This document shows positions 1 to 7,554 of a DNA stretch of 64,000 bases, piece after piece. Both the position numbers and the translations under genes were made by a program. How positions within the stretch are numbered: the stretch's first letter is position 1; each line of letters begins with the position of its first letter. The notes beneath the pieces are model-generated. The model did not search any database. It was not told where the DNA came from and saw only the letters and a list, made by a program, of their open reading frames with translations. The stretch spans positions 682,001 through 746,000 of the forward strand of contig CAVXFL010000009.1 in assembly GCA_963761015.1 (NCBI GenBank), in the 5' to 3' direction. The stretch comes from CAVXFL01 sp963761015 (GTDB lineage: Bacteria; Pseudomonadota; Alphaproteobacteria; Acetobacterales; Acetobacteraceae).

Positions 1-206
1 AGCAATCGGCCAAGCTCGCGCTGCAATATCTGCAACGCATCGACGAGCGGATGATCCGGATCGAGCGGCAGATGTCCGATCTGATCGCGCGTATCAATTC
101 CCTCGTCCAACAGTTCGACGGCGTCACCACGCGCCTGGAGCGGATGGGCGGGCAGTTGGAGCGGATCGATCGCTACCTGCGGTCGCTGGACGAACGGCCG
201 CACTGA
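1..206 (+). CDS. Partial CDS, C-terminal coiled-coil region of an unknown protein
   Basis: The reading frame is open from the window edge (first full codon at 3) to a TGA at 204-206, giving 67 codons. It encodes heptad-like runs rich in Leu, Ile, Arg and Glu (for example QYLQRIDERMIRIERQM and RLERMGGQLERIDRYL), which indicates a C-terminal coiled coil. The stop codon lies directly against the TTG start of aroC, so the two genes are probably co-transcribed and translationally coupled. The N-terminus is outside the window and the family cannot be named. Confidence 0.6.
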   Translation, partial: QSAKLALQYLQRIDERMIRIERQMSDLIARINSLVQQFDGVTTRLERMGGQLERIDRYLRSLDERPH

Positions 207-1322
207 TTGTCGCACAACAGCTTCGGCCACCTGTTCCGCGTCACGACCTGGGGCGAGAGCCACGGACCGGCGATCGGCTGCGTCATCGACGGGTGCCCGC
301 CGCGCATTCCGCTGGCCGAAGCGGATATTCAGCCGTACCTCGACAAGCGTCGGCCGGGCCAGTCGCGCTTCACGACGCAGCGGCAGGAAGCCGACCAGGT
401 GCGGATCCTGTCGGGCGTGTTCCAGGGCCGCACCACCGGCACGCCGATTTCGCTGCTCATCGACAACACCGACCAGCGCTCGAAGGACTATTCCGAGATC
501 GCCGAGCGCTTCCGGCCCGGCCACGCGGACATCACCTACGAGCTGAAATACGGCATCCGCGATTTTCGCGGCGGCGGCCGGGCCTCGGCGCGCGAAACCG
601 CGATGCGCGTCGCAGCCGGCGCGGTCGCCCGAAAAGTGCTCGGAGAGGCGGTCAATGTGCGCGGCGCGCTGATCCAGGTCGGGCCGCATCGCATCGACCG
701 CGCGCGTTGGGACTGGGAGGAGACCGCGCGCAACCCGTTGTTCTGCCCGGATGCCACCTGCGCCGAGGCCTGGGCCGATTACTTGGGCGAGGTCCGCAAG
801 GCGGGCTCCTCCGTGGGCGCGGTGATCGAGGTTATCGCCGAGGGCGTGCCGCCCGGTTTGGGCGCGCCGATTTACGGCAAGCTCGACGCCGAACTGGCGG
901 CGGCGCTGATGAGCATCAATGCCGTGAAGGGGGTGGAAATCGGCGAGGGCTTTGCCGCCGCCGCGCTGCGCGGAGAAGAGAACGCCGACGAAATGCGCAT
1001 CGCCGACGGTGTCGTGCGGTTCGAGTCCAATCGGGCCGGCGGCATTCTCGGCGGCATCTCCACCGGCCAGCCGATCGTGGCGCGGTTCGCCGTGAAGCCG
1101 ACCAGCTCGATCCTGACGCCGCGCCGCACCGTGGACCGGCACGGCAACGAGGTCGAGATCGCCACCAAGGGCCGGCACGATCCCTGTGTCGGCATTCGCG
1201 CGGTGCCGGTGGGTGAAGCGATGGTCGCCTGCGTGCTTGCCGACCACCTGCTGCGCCATCGCGCGCAGAATCCCGAAGCCCCGCACACCGCGCGGCTGCC
1301 GGGTTACGGAACCGGGGCCTAA
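207..1322 (+). CDS. aroC: Chorismate synthase
   Basis: Converts 5-enolpyruvylshikimate-3-phosphate to chorismate using reduced FMN, the last step of the shikimate pathway, in the cytoplasm. The 371-residue product has the family N-terminus (SHNSFGHLFRVTTWGESHG), the RPGHAD signature, the FRGGGRASARET segment and the C-terminal RHDPCVGIRAVPV signature, at the usual family length. The start is a TTG at 207, immediately after the stop of the upstream gene. No in-frame ATG upstream fits, and the protein begins exactly where homologues do. There is no strong Shine-Dalgarno, which fits translational coupling. Confidence 0.95.
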   Translation: MSHNSFGHLFRVTTWGESHGPAIGCVIDGCPPRIPLAEADIQPYLDKRRPGQSRFTTQRQEADQVRILSGVFQGRTTGTPISLLIDNTDQRSKDYSEIAERFRPGHADITYELKYGIRDFRGGGRASARETAMRVAAGAVARKVLGEAVNVRGALIQVGPHRIDRARWDWEETARNPLFCPDATCAEAWADYLGEVRKAGSSVGAVIEVIAEGVPPGLGAPIYGKLDAELAAALMSINAVKGVEIGEGFAAAALRGEENADEMRIADGVVRFESNRAGGILGGISTGQPIVARFAVKPTSSILTPRRTVDRHGNEVEIATKGRHDPCVGIRAVPVGEAMVACVLADHLLRHRAQNPEAPHTARLPGYGTGA

Positions 1323-1457
1323 CCCCGGCCGCGCCCCGGCGCGTTCATTCGGCGTTAATGATCCTCTCGTAGCCTGAGACCGAGCGCGGGTTTTGGTCCG
1401 CGGACGGGCGGAGATCGTCTCTGCCGCAACGCTGCAACGGTCGGCCGATAGGAACGC

Positions 1458-1895
1458 ATGTCCAATCTGGTCCTGGAGTTGCGTCAGGGCGACATGATGA
1501 TCGTCAACGGCGCCGCGATCCGCTTCCGCAACAAGGCCCGCATCGAGCTGACGTCGCGGGCGCGGTTTCTGTTCGGCAAGCAGATCATGTCGCCGGAGCA
1601 CGCGGACAGCCCGGCGCGGCGCATCTATTACGCGCTGCAATCGGCCTATATCGGCGAGGAGGCGGAACGTCCGCAGGCTCTGCGGCAAGCCGGCGAACTG
1701 ATCGCCGAATACGGCGCCGATTTTGCCGCCCCGCTGGCTCGGGAAATCCTCGAGCAGGCGTTGGCCGCGGCCGAGGCGGACGATTGCTATCGGGCGCTGC
1801 GCCTGGCCCGCCAGGTCGTGCGCTACGAGGACACGATTCTCGGCCGCAAGCCCGAGCCCGGGGCCGCCCCCGGGCGGGAAGCGGCGCAGGGTTAG
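1458..1895 (+). CDS. flbT: FlbT-like flagellar biosynthesis regulator
   Basis: FlbT proteins of alphaproteobacteria regulate flagellin expression after transcription by acting on the fljK/flaA mRNA leader. The 145-residue product has the family pattern: an N-terminal LVLELRQGDMMIVNGAAIRF segment, the ARFLFGKQIM core, the PARRIYYALQSAYIG motif and a helical C-terminus. FlbT normally sits beside flaF and flagellin genes, but no other flagellar gene is visible in this window, so this copy is an orphan in context. It is convergent with apt. The C-terminal tail after residue 135 is Pro/Gly-rich and probably disordered. Confidence 0.85.
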   Translation: MSNLVLELRQGDMMIVNGAAIRFRNKARIELTSRARFLFGKQIMSPEHADSPARRIYYALQSAYIGEEAERPQALRQAGELIAEYGADFAAPLAREILEQALAAAEADDCYRALRLARQVVRYEDTILGRKPEPGAAPGREAAQG

Positions 1896-1904
1896 ATCGC
1901 GTTT

Positions 1905-2420
1905 CTAGCTGTCGTAGGCGATCAGCGCCTCGAACGGCACGTCCAGCTTATCCCTGCCGTTCAGAAACGTGAGTTCGATCAGCGCCACGGCCGCTGGCAC
2001 CTCTGCGCCGACCTTGCGCAATAACGCGATCCCGGCCGCCATGGTGCCGCCGGTCGCGAGCAGGTCGTCCACGACCACCACGCGCTGCCCTGGAATGACC
2101 GAGTCAGCCTGCGCCTCGACACGGTCCGAGCCGTATTCGAGGGCATAATCGAGGCCGATCGTCGGGCCGGGCAGCTTGCCGCGCTTGCGCAACATGATGA
2201 AGCCGCAGCCGAGCTTCAGCGCCAGCGGCGCGGCGATCAGGAAGCCGCGGCTTTCGATCCCGGCCAGCACGTCCGGGTGGTAGCCGCGCACCGCCCGCGC
2301 CATCCGCCCCATCGCCACCTGCCACGCATCGGCATGCCGCAACAGGGTGGAGATGTCGTAGAACAGAATGCCTGGGGTCGGAAAATCCGGAATGCTCCGG
2401 ATGTGCTCTTTCAGATCCAT
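1905..2420 (-). CDS. apt: Adenine phosphoribosyltransferase
   Basis: Salvages adenine to AMP using PRPP. The 171-residue product begins MDLKEHIRSIPDFPTPGILF, the standard APRT N-terminus, so the ATG at 2420 is chosen over upstream in-frame codons. It carries the GIESRGF segment and the PRPP-binding loop VVVVDDLLATGGTM typical of type I phosphoribosyltransferases. It is a single gene transcribed away from the tRNA-Pro/LOG-family genes on the same strand, and its 3' end is only 9 bp from that of flbT on the other strand. Confidence 0.95.
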   Translation of the reverse strand: MDLKEHIRSIPDFPTPGILFYDISTLLRHADAWQVAMGRMARAVRGYHPDVLAGIESRGFLIAAPLALKLGCGFIMLRKRGKLPGPTIGLDYALEYGSDRVEAQADSVIPGQRVVVVDDLLATGGTMAAGIALLRKVGAEVPAAVALIELTFLNGRDKLDVPFEALIAYDS

Positions 2421-2527
2421 GCGCGAGCGGGCCCCTGGCCACAATGAACGAGGGACGTGTTTAGTTCCCCCTAGAGGGCCACGCAACGCGGCTGGACGGG
2501 CGAGCCGATGCTGGTCGCTCCTGGTCT

Positions 2528-2604
2528 TGGTCGGAGTGAGAGGATTCGAACCTCCGGCCCCTGCGTCCCGAACACAGTGCTCTACCAGGCTGAGCTACAC
2601 TCCG
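2528..2604 (-). tRNA. tRNA-Pro, anticodon CGG
   Basis: On the minus strand a complete cloverleaf can be folded. The acceptor stem CGGAGTG pairs with CACTCCG, the D arm contains AGCTCAGCCTGGTAGAGC, the anticodon stem CTGTG/CGCAG encloses the loop TTCGGGA with anticodon CGG, and the T arm contains GGTTCGAATCC. The discriminator base is A and the CCA end is encoded (2528-2530). It reads proline CCG codons, which are frequent in this high-GC genome. It lies between apt and the LOG-family gene, and no integrase is nearby to suggest use as an attachment site. Confidence 0.95.
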
Positions 2605-2681
2605 GCCGAGGGGCGGCATATAGCCCCGGGCCTCCGCACCCGCAAGCAGCGGGGCGCAGCGCGCTCCAGCGATAGCGGGTT

Positions 2682-3263
2682 CTAGGTCAGCGCGGCCGCG
2701 CCGCCGGGGGCGGAGGCTAGTCGGGAGAGGCGATCGAGCACGGCCGGGACACCCTCGATCACCTCGTAGAGCCGGCGGGTTACCGGGGCGGCGAAATCCC
2801 AGTCGATCGCCGCCTCGATCGCCGCCACCAGCGGCTCGGCGGAACCGGAAATGTCGCACAGCAGGATCGGCTTGTCGTGCAGCCCGAGCTGCCGCCAGGT
2901 CAGGATTTCCATGGTTTCGTCGAGCGTGCCGAGCCCGCCGGGCAGGGTGACGAAGGCGTCGGCCATCTCGAACATCCGGCGCTTGCGGTCGTGCATGCTG
3001 TCGGTGACGATCAGTTCGCTCACCCCGTCATGCGCAACTTCGAGGCGGGTCAGGAACTCGGGGATGACGCCGATCACCTCGCCCCCGGCCGCCAACGCCG
3101 CGTCCGCCAGCGCGCCCATCAGCCCGACGCGGCCGCCGCCATAGACGAGCCTGAGCCCGGCCTCGGCCAGCCCATGCCCCAGCGCCGTCGCGTTGGCCCG
3201 AAAGGGTGGCAACCGGCCGACGCGCGAGCCGCAGAATACGGCCACCGTGGTGATGTCGGGCAT
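2682..3263 (-). CDS. LOG-family protein (TIGR00730, Rossmann-fold nucleotidase/phosphoribohydrolase)
   Basis: Members of this family hydrolyse cytokinin riboside 5'-monophosphates or related nucleoside monophosphates, releasing the free base. The 193-residue protein has the N-terminal VAVFCGSR strand, the YGGGRVGLMG nucleotide-binding turn, the MHDRKRRM segment and the diagnostic PGGLGTLDE motif at about residues 108-116. These are the catalytic and phosphate-binding residues of LOG enzymes. The start ATG at 3263 gives normal length. It is transcribed toward the tRNA-Pro gene. Whether it acts on cytokinins or on purine nucleotides cannot be told from sequence. Confidence 0.85.
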   Translation of the reverse strand: MPDITTVAVFCGSRVGRLPPFRANATALGHGLAEAGLRLVYGGGRVGLMGALADAALAAGGEVIGVIPEFLTRLEVAHDGVSELIVTDSMHDRKRRMFEMADAFVTLPGGLGTLDETMEILTWRQLGLHDKPILLCDISGSAEPLVAAIEAAIDWDFAAPVTRRLYEVIEGVPAVLDRLSRLASAPGGAAALT

Positions 3264-3391
3264 GCAATTCTCTCCTCGACTGCCAGCGTCCGAAGCCGCC
3301 GCACGCTGTCGAGGGCAATTTGTCGCTGCGGCCCCTGGCGTCGCCGTGCCGAGGGTGCAACCATTTGCCCCACACGAGGGGGAAGGGACGG

Positions 3392-3905
3392 ATGATGAAA
3401 AAGCCCGCCAAGTACCGCGGTTTCGTAGCCGCCGGCCTGCTCACGGCCACGCTGGGTGCCGCGGCGCTGGCCGCGCCGCCGCCGGCGCCGGTGCCGGTCG
3501 AGCCGGTGCCGGCGGTGCCGACGGACCCGCAGCAGGCGATCGTGGTCCGGCAGCACACAATGAAGCTCGACGGCAAGATCTACAAAGCCCTCAAAGCCGC
3601 GCTGGCCGCCGGTCAGAACCTGCGCCCGTATACCGAGGACGCGCGCTGGTTCGTGGATTGGGGCAAGGAGATGCCGGCGATGTTCCCTCCAGGCAGCGAA
3701 ACCGGCCACAAGACCAAGGCCAAGCCCAATATCTGGACCGACAAGGCCGGCTTCGACAAGTTCGCCTCGGACATGGTGGCCGCGTCGCAGCGGCTCGTCC
3801 AGGCGGCGAACGCCAACGACCGGGCCGGCGTTCGGCGCCGCGTTCCACGACCTCGGCCGGGCCTGCGGCGGCTGTCACAAGGCCTACGCCTACCCGCTGC
3901 ACTGA
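3392..3905 (+). pseudogene. Cytochrome c' (class II c-type cytochrome), frame interrupted once
   Basis: A periplasmic c-type cytochrome with a signal peptide (MMKKPAKYRGF followed by a hydrophobic Ala/Leu stretch) and a C-terminal haem-binding CGGCH motif (CxxCH), the arrangement of class II cytochromes c'. The frame from the ATG at 3392 (Shine-Dalgarno GGGGAAGGGA just upstream) is open to about 3827. There one extra base shifts it, and the HDLGRACGGCHKAYAYPLH ending to the TGA at 3903-3905 lies in the next frame. Deleting one G near 3827 restores a normal protein of about 170 residues. It is convergent with a cytochrome b561 gene, a common redox pairing. A sequencing error is plausible. Confidence 0.75.
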
Positions 3906-3933
3906 CCCCGCCCCGCTGCACTGACCCGCGGCG

Positions 3934-4596
3934 TCAGAACACGCTGATCGTCGCGGAGACCAGGACCGCGGCGCCGATCAGGATCAGCAGCGCGAGCCCC
4001 GAATTCGCCATGCGCGGTGGCCGCGTGGCGGCGGGGAGCCGCTTCTTGCCGGTGATCATCGGCCTGAGCAGGTTGTGGCGCTTGACCAGCCAGTAGGCCA
4101 GGATCGCCAGCACGTGCAGCAGGACGGCGATCCAGATGATCGTCCAGGATATTTCGTGGATCTGGGTCGCGATGTCCGTGCCGGCGCCGGACAGGTGATG
4201 CGCGAACGGCCCCTCGGTGATGTCGTCGTCGCGCGCGAACAAGCCGGAAATCGTCTCGGCACCCAGCAGCGCGAGCAGCACCAGCACCATCCAGCCGCCG
4301 GCGGCGTTGTGCCCGATCTGCGTGTCGGGCTCGCGGCGGGTGAACTGGGCGAGGTGGCGCAGCCCGCGTAGCGGCGTGGTCAGGAACCGCTTGAACCGTG
4401 CGGTGTCGCTGCCGACGAACCCCCAGACCAGGCGGAACAGCAGCAAGGTCAGCACGGCGTAGCCGGCGTAGAAGTGCAGCGTCATCCAGAACTCGAGCTG
4501 GCTGACCCAGGCGACGATCAGCAGCACGACAACGGACCAGTGGAACAGCCGGACCGGCAGGTCCCATACCCGCATCGATAGCCGTATTCCGCTCAT
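3934..4596 (-). CDS. Cytochrome b561 family protein (CybB-like)
   Basis: A membrane-bound di-haem b-type cytochrome that probably passes electrons between the quinone pool and periplasmic c-type cytochromes. The 220-residue protein starts VRVWDLPVRLFHW-like (seen as MRVWDLPVRLFHWSV), with the first haem-ligand His in that segment. It has about four transmembrane helices with further His residues (LHFYAGY, LLHVLAILAYWL) and one extra C-terminal helix. Its 3' end lies 28 bp from the end of the cytochrome c' gene on the other strand, which supports a shared redox role. Confidence 0.85.
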   Translation of the reverse strand: MSGIRLSMRVWDLPVRLFHWSVVVLLIVAWVSQLEFWMTLHFYAGYAVLTLLLFRLVWGFVGSDTARFKRFLTTPLRGLRHLAQFTRREPDTQIGHNAAGGWMVLVLLALLGAETISGLFARDDDITEGPFAHHLSGAGTDIATQIHEISWTIIWIAVLLHVLAILAYWLVKRHNLLRPMITGKKRLPAATRPPRMANSGLALLILIGAAVLVSATISVF

Positions 4597-4679
4597 CGCC
4601 GTGTTGCCCCGTTCATGCCGTTCGGTCCCTTCGCCGCGACAGCTTGACCCAGACTCGCGCGCCGCGCGATGCCGGCCGC

Positions 4680-5519
4680 ATGACGGAATTGCACCTTTTG
4701 TCGCAGCGGGCCCTCCATCTCGCGCTGGCGGCCGAGTGGCGGGCCGGACTGATCGCCCTGCTGGCCGCGCTCGCCGCCGCGCTGATCGCGCGGATGCTCG
4801 GTCATCGGCGATTGGGGGCGATTGCCTGCGGCGTGGGGCTGGCGGCGGGGTGGGCGTGGCTGTCCAACCTTCCGGCCTGGCCGCGCGGGTTGGCGGACCG
4901 CATGCCCGAAATGGCGATGATCGCGACGGCCCCGGCCTGGTTCGCCGGCACCAGGCTGTTCCAGCGGGCGCGCACGCCCACGCTGGTGGCGGTCGCGCTG
5001 CTGTGCGGGTGGTGGCTGGCGGGCGCGCCGCACGCCGTCCCCGCGCTGCTGCGCGCCGGGAGCGTGCTCGCCGTTCTCGCCGGGTGGACCGCCGCGACCA
5101 TGCTCCTGCTGGCGGAGGCCGACCCGTGGCGCGTCACCGCCGCCGCGCTCGCGCTTTGGGCGGCGCTGAGCGCCACCGGGGCGCCGGTGGTCTGGACCGC
5201 CTTGGCGTTGGCACCGGCGGCCGCGGCGCTCGGCGCGATCGCGGCGCCACCCTCGGCGGGCATTCTGCTTCCCGCCGCCGCCGGGATCGGCGCGGTGGTC
5301 GGCGGCAGCATGGTCACTGGCGGACTGCTCCGATACGGGCGCCTGGGTGCGGTCGATTTCGTCGGACTGGCCCCGCTGGCGGCGGTGTTTCTGGCCGCAC
5401 GGCTGCTGCCGAGGCTGCGCCGGCTCGGCGCGCTGGCTGCGCCGCTCGCTGGCGCGTTGGCGCTGGCCGGGATCGTCCTGCTCACGTATGTCGCCGCCGC
5501 GCTTGTCGGATTGCGCTGA
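4680..5519 (+). CDS. Hypothetical multi-pass inner-membrane protein
   Basis: I do not recognise a family. The product is about 279 residues, extremely rich in Ala, Leu and Gly, and contains roughly eight to ten hydrophobic segments separated by short Arg-containing loops (for example IARMLGHRRLG and ARLLPRLRRLG), so it is a polytopic membrane protein. A TTG at 4644 in the same frame would add 12 residues. The ATG at 4680 is preferred because the hydrophobic region begins soon after it. It is divergent from the cytochrome b561 gene and followed after 78 bp by a LysM protein gene. Confidence 0.6.
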   Translation: MTELHLLSQRALHLALAAEWRAGLIALLAALAAALIARMLGHRRLGAIACGVGLAAGWAWLSNLPAWPRGLADRMPEMAMIATAPAWFAGTRLFQRARTPTLVAVALLCGWWLAGAPHAVPALLRAGSVLAVLAGWTAATMLLLAEADPWRVTAAALALWAALSATGAPVVWTALALAPAAAALGAIAAPPSAGILLPAAAGIGAVVGGSMVTGGLLRYGRLGAVDFVGLAPLAAVFLAARLLPRLRRLGALAAPLAGALALAGIVLLTYVAAALVGLR

Positions 5520-5597
5520 CGGAATCCCGCACAACGCGATTGCAACGCGCTTTGTTCCGCCTTAACTGTCGCCTGAATGTTCTATGCAGGACGGTCG

Positions 5598-6881
5598 ATG
5601 CACTGGTTCGCCCTGCGGCCATGGTTCGTGGCTGCGGCCGGCGCGGCCGTGCTGCTGACCGGCTTCCTGACCGTGCAACGCCATGGCGGCCACTGGCGCG
5701 AGAACGGAAGCCTCGACAATCCCTCCGGACCTTCCGCGATTGCCGTAAAATCAGCACGTTCGCCGGCGGCGGTCAAATCTGCTCCGAGCCAGGCGCCTGC
5801 TGTACCCGCGATTGCCGCCAAGCCGCCGACGGCGCGGACCGTCGCCGTATCAAGACCGGCTGTCGTGCCGCAACCGGCGAAGCCCGTGCCGGCCGCTTCA
5901 CAGCCGATCGCGAAGCCCACGCAACCCCTGGCGATGCCGGCCGGCATCGCCGCGAAGCCCCCGGAAGCACCGGCCGAGCCGGCTGCCAGGCCGAGCTTCG
6001 ACGTGGTTCGCGTGGATGTGGGCGGCGCGGCGGTGTTCGCGGGCCGCGGGTCGCCGGGCGCGGACATCACCATTCGCGACGCCGGCAAGCGGCTTGGCCA
6101 CATCAAGGCCGACGGTACCGGCCAATGGGTGTTTCTGCCGTCCGCGCCGCTCGATCCCGGAAGCCGCGAGCTGACGCTGTCGGAGCGCACGCCGAACGGC
6201 GCCGAGCTGAAGTCGGACGCCTCGGTGCTGTTGGTGGTGCCCGATCGGCAGCAGCGCGAGGCGGCGAATCCACTGCCGACGCTCGCCGTGCTCGCGCCGG
6301 ATAAGCCGGCGGAAAAGGGAACGCTACGCCTCCTGCAGCCGCCGCCGCCGGTGGGTCTCGGTTCGGGCGCGCATCTCGGTCTCGACGTGGTGCAGGACGA
6401 CGACCACGGGGCGATCAGCTTCGCCGGGAGTGCCCCACCCGGTGCGCCGGTGCGGCTTTACGTCGACAACCACCGCATCGGCGATGCGCAGGCGGACGGG
6501 ACCGGCCGTTGGGCGCTCACGCCGGCCTCCGCCACCGTCATCACGGTGGGGCGCCATCAGGTCCGCGTCGACGAGCTCAATCCCAGGGGACGGGTGAGCG
6601 CGCGGGTTGAACTGCCGTTCGCCCGCGACATCGAGCCGGACAAGCTGCCGGCCGGACCGGCGGGGCAGGTCGTGGTCCAGCCCGGCGAGAGCCTTTGGCT
6701 GCTGGCGCGCCGCCTCTACGGCGAGGGCCATCTGTACACGGTGATCTACCAGGCCAACCGGACGCAAATCCGCGATCCGCGGCTGATCTATCCGGGACAG
6801 GCCTTCGCGCTGCCGGACACGCCGCAACCATCCGGCGCCGGCGCGTCGCCTGCAACGGTCGCGCCCGCGAAATCCGGCTGA
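5598..6881 (+). CDS. LysM-domain envelope protein with bacterial Ig-like repeats
   Basis: The product is about 427 residues. It has an N-terminal signal anchor (residues about 5-25), a long Pro/Ala/Lys-rich linker, two related beta-rich repeats of the bacterial Ig-like type (each ending near DGTGQWVF or DGTGRWAL), and a C-terminal LysM domain (VVVQPGESLWLLARRLYG to YPGQAFALP). LysM binds peptidoglycan, so this protein probably sits in the periplasm attached to the cell wall. Homologous proteins occur across alphaproteobacteria, usually without a known function. The ATG at 5598 has a better-placed Shine-Dalgarno (AGGA, 7 bp upstream) than the ATG at 5577. Confidence 0.8.
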   Translation: MHWFALRPWFVAAAGAAVLLTGFLTVQRHGGHWRENGSLDNPSGPSAIAVKSARSPAAVKSAPSQAPAVPAIAAKPPTARTVAVSRPAVVPQPAKPVPAASQPIAKPTQPLAMPAGIAAKPPEAPAEPAARPSFDVVRVDVGGAAVFAGRGSPGADITIRDAGKRLGHIKADGTGQWVFLPSAPLDPGSRELTLSERTPNGAELKSDASVLLVVPDRQQREAANPLPTLAVLAPDKPAEKGTLRLLQPPPPVGLGSGAHLGLDVVQDDDHGAISFAGSAPPGAPVRLYVDNHRIGDAQADGTGRWALTPASATVITVGRHQVRVDELNPRGRVSARVELPFARDIEPDKLPAGPAGQVVVQPGESLWLLARRLYGEGHLYTVIYQANRTQIRDPRLIYPGQAFALPDTPQPSGAGASPATVAPAKSG

Positions 6882-6919
6882 CGCGCCGCTGCGCGGCCGG
6901 ACGGCACTCCTTTCGGTGG

Positions 6920-6946
6920 TTGAAATATCTGCAAGCGCGGTATACC
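6920..6946 (+). promoter_or_regulatory. Possible sigma-70-like promoter for the 7012 lipoprotein gene
   Basis: A TTGAAA hexamer (6920-6925) and a TATACC hexamer (6941-6946) lie 15 bp apart, about 65 bp upstream of the lipoprotein start and in a locally AT-richer stretch. The spacing is shorter than ideal, so this is only suggestive. Confidence 0.25.
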
Positions 6947-7011
6947 GGTTTTCCCTGATTGAACCCGCCCTTCGGCGCCAAGTCGTTGGTGCCTAGCTTG
7001 GGGACAAGGCC

Positions 7012-7509
7012 ATGCGGAAGCACATCGGCGTGCTCCTCGTGCTCGGGTTGACCGGCGGCTGCACGAGCCAGCTGCCGCACCATCCGGCGGCGCAGCACCC
7101 GGTTTCGCGGCATGCGACTCGGGGCCTTTCGCACGGCACCAATACCATCGTAGGCAAGGCGTCGGTTTCGTACAGCGATGGCCTCGCCACTTGCGCGGGA
7201 GACGCCGCGACGCTCGTCCCCGATACCGCCTACGCGCAGACTCGCCTGAAGAAACTCTATGGCGACCGCAACTTCGTCGAAATCAGCACCGCGCCGAGGC
7301 TGCCGCGCGATCGGAAATACGAAGCCCACGTTCGGCACGTGCGATGCGACGACCAGGGACGGTTCCGTTTCGACCGCGTTCCGGACGGCACGTACGTCGT
7401 CATCGCCCCGCTGCGCCAGCCCGGCCAGAGTCGGATGCAAGGTGAATCCGTCAGAAAGACGGTGAGCGTCCACGGCGGCGAAATCAGCAGCATTTTCCTC
7501 ACGCACTGA
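7012..7509 (+). CDS. Lipoprotein with carboxypeptidase-regulatory-like (transthyretin-type) domain
   Basis: The product is 165 residues. It starts with a lipoprotein signal peptide ending in the lipobox LTGGC (Cys17), so the mature protein is lipid-anchored in the envelope. The C-terminal half has the pattern DDQGRFRFDRVPDGTYVVIAPLR, typical of carboxypeptidase-regulatory-like or SpaA-like beta-sandwich domains found in surface proteins. The rest is unrecognised. It is a monocistronic gene, convergent with the GH15 gene downstream. A structural or binding role at the cell surface is inferred. Confidence 0.7.
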   Translation: MRKHIGVLLVLGLTGGCTSQLPHHPAAQHPVSRHATRGLSHGTNTIVGKASVSYSDGLATCAGDAATLVPDTAYAQTRLKKLYGDRNFVEISTAPRLPRDRKYEAHVRHVRCDDQGRFRFDRVPDGTYVVIAPLRQPGQSRMQGESVRKTVSVHGGEISSIFLTH

Positions 7510-7554
7510 TCGGCGAGTCTGCAGGTTCAGCTTGGCGTGGTTTCCTGGCCTGAC

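Noticed and set aside
1312..1328. Inverted repeat CCGGGG-CCTAA-CCCCGG at the aroC stop, possible terminator
   Set aside because: The stem is good, but it overlaps the stop codon and no T-run follows on the plus strand, so it is not a convincing intrinsic terminator.
2528..2604. tRNA-Pro as the attachment site of a genomic island
   Set aside because: There is no integrase, no repeated tRNA end and no composition change on either side; the neighbours are housekeeping genes.
4601..6304. Long Arg-rich open frame on the plus strand across the membrane and LysM genes
   Set aside because: It is the off-frame shadow of two well-supported genes in high-GC DNA and has the Arg/Gly/Ala composition of a shadow frame.
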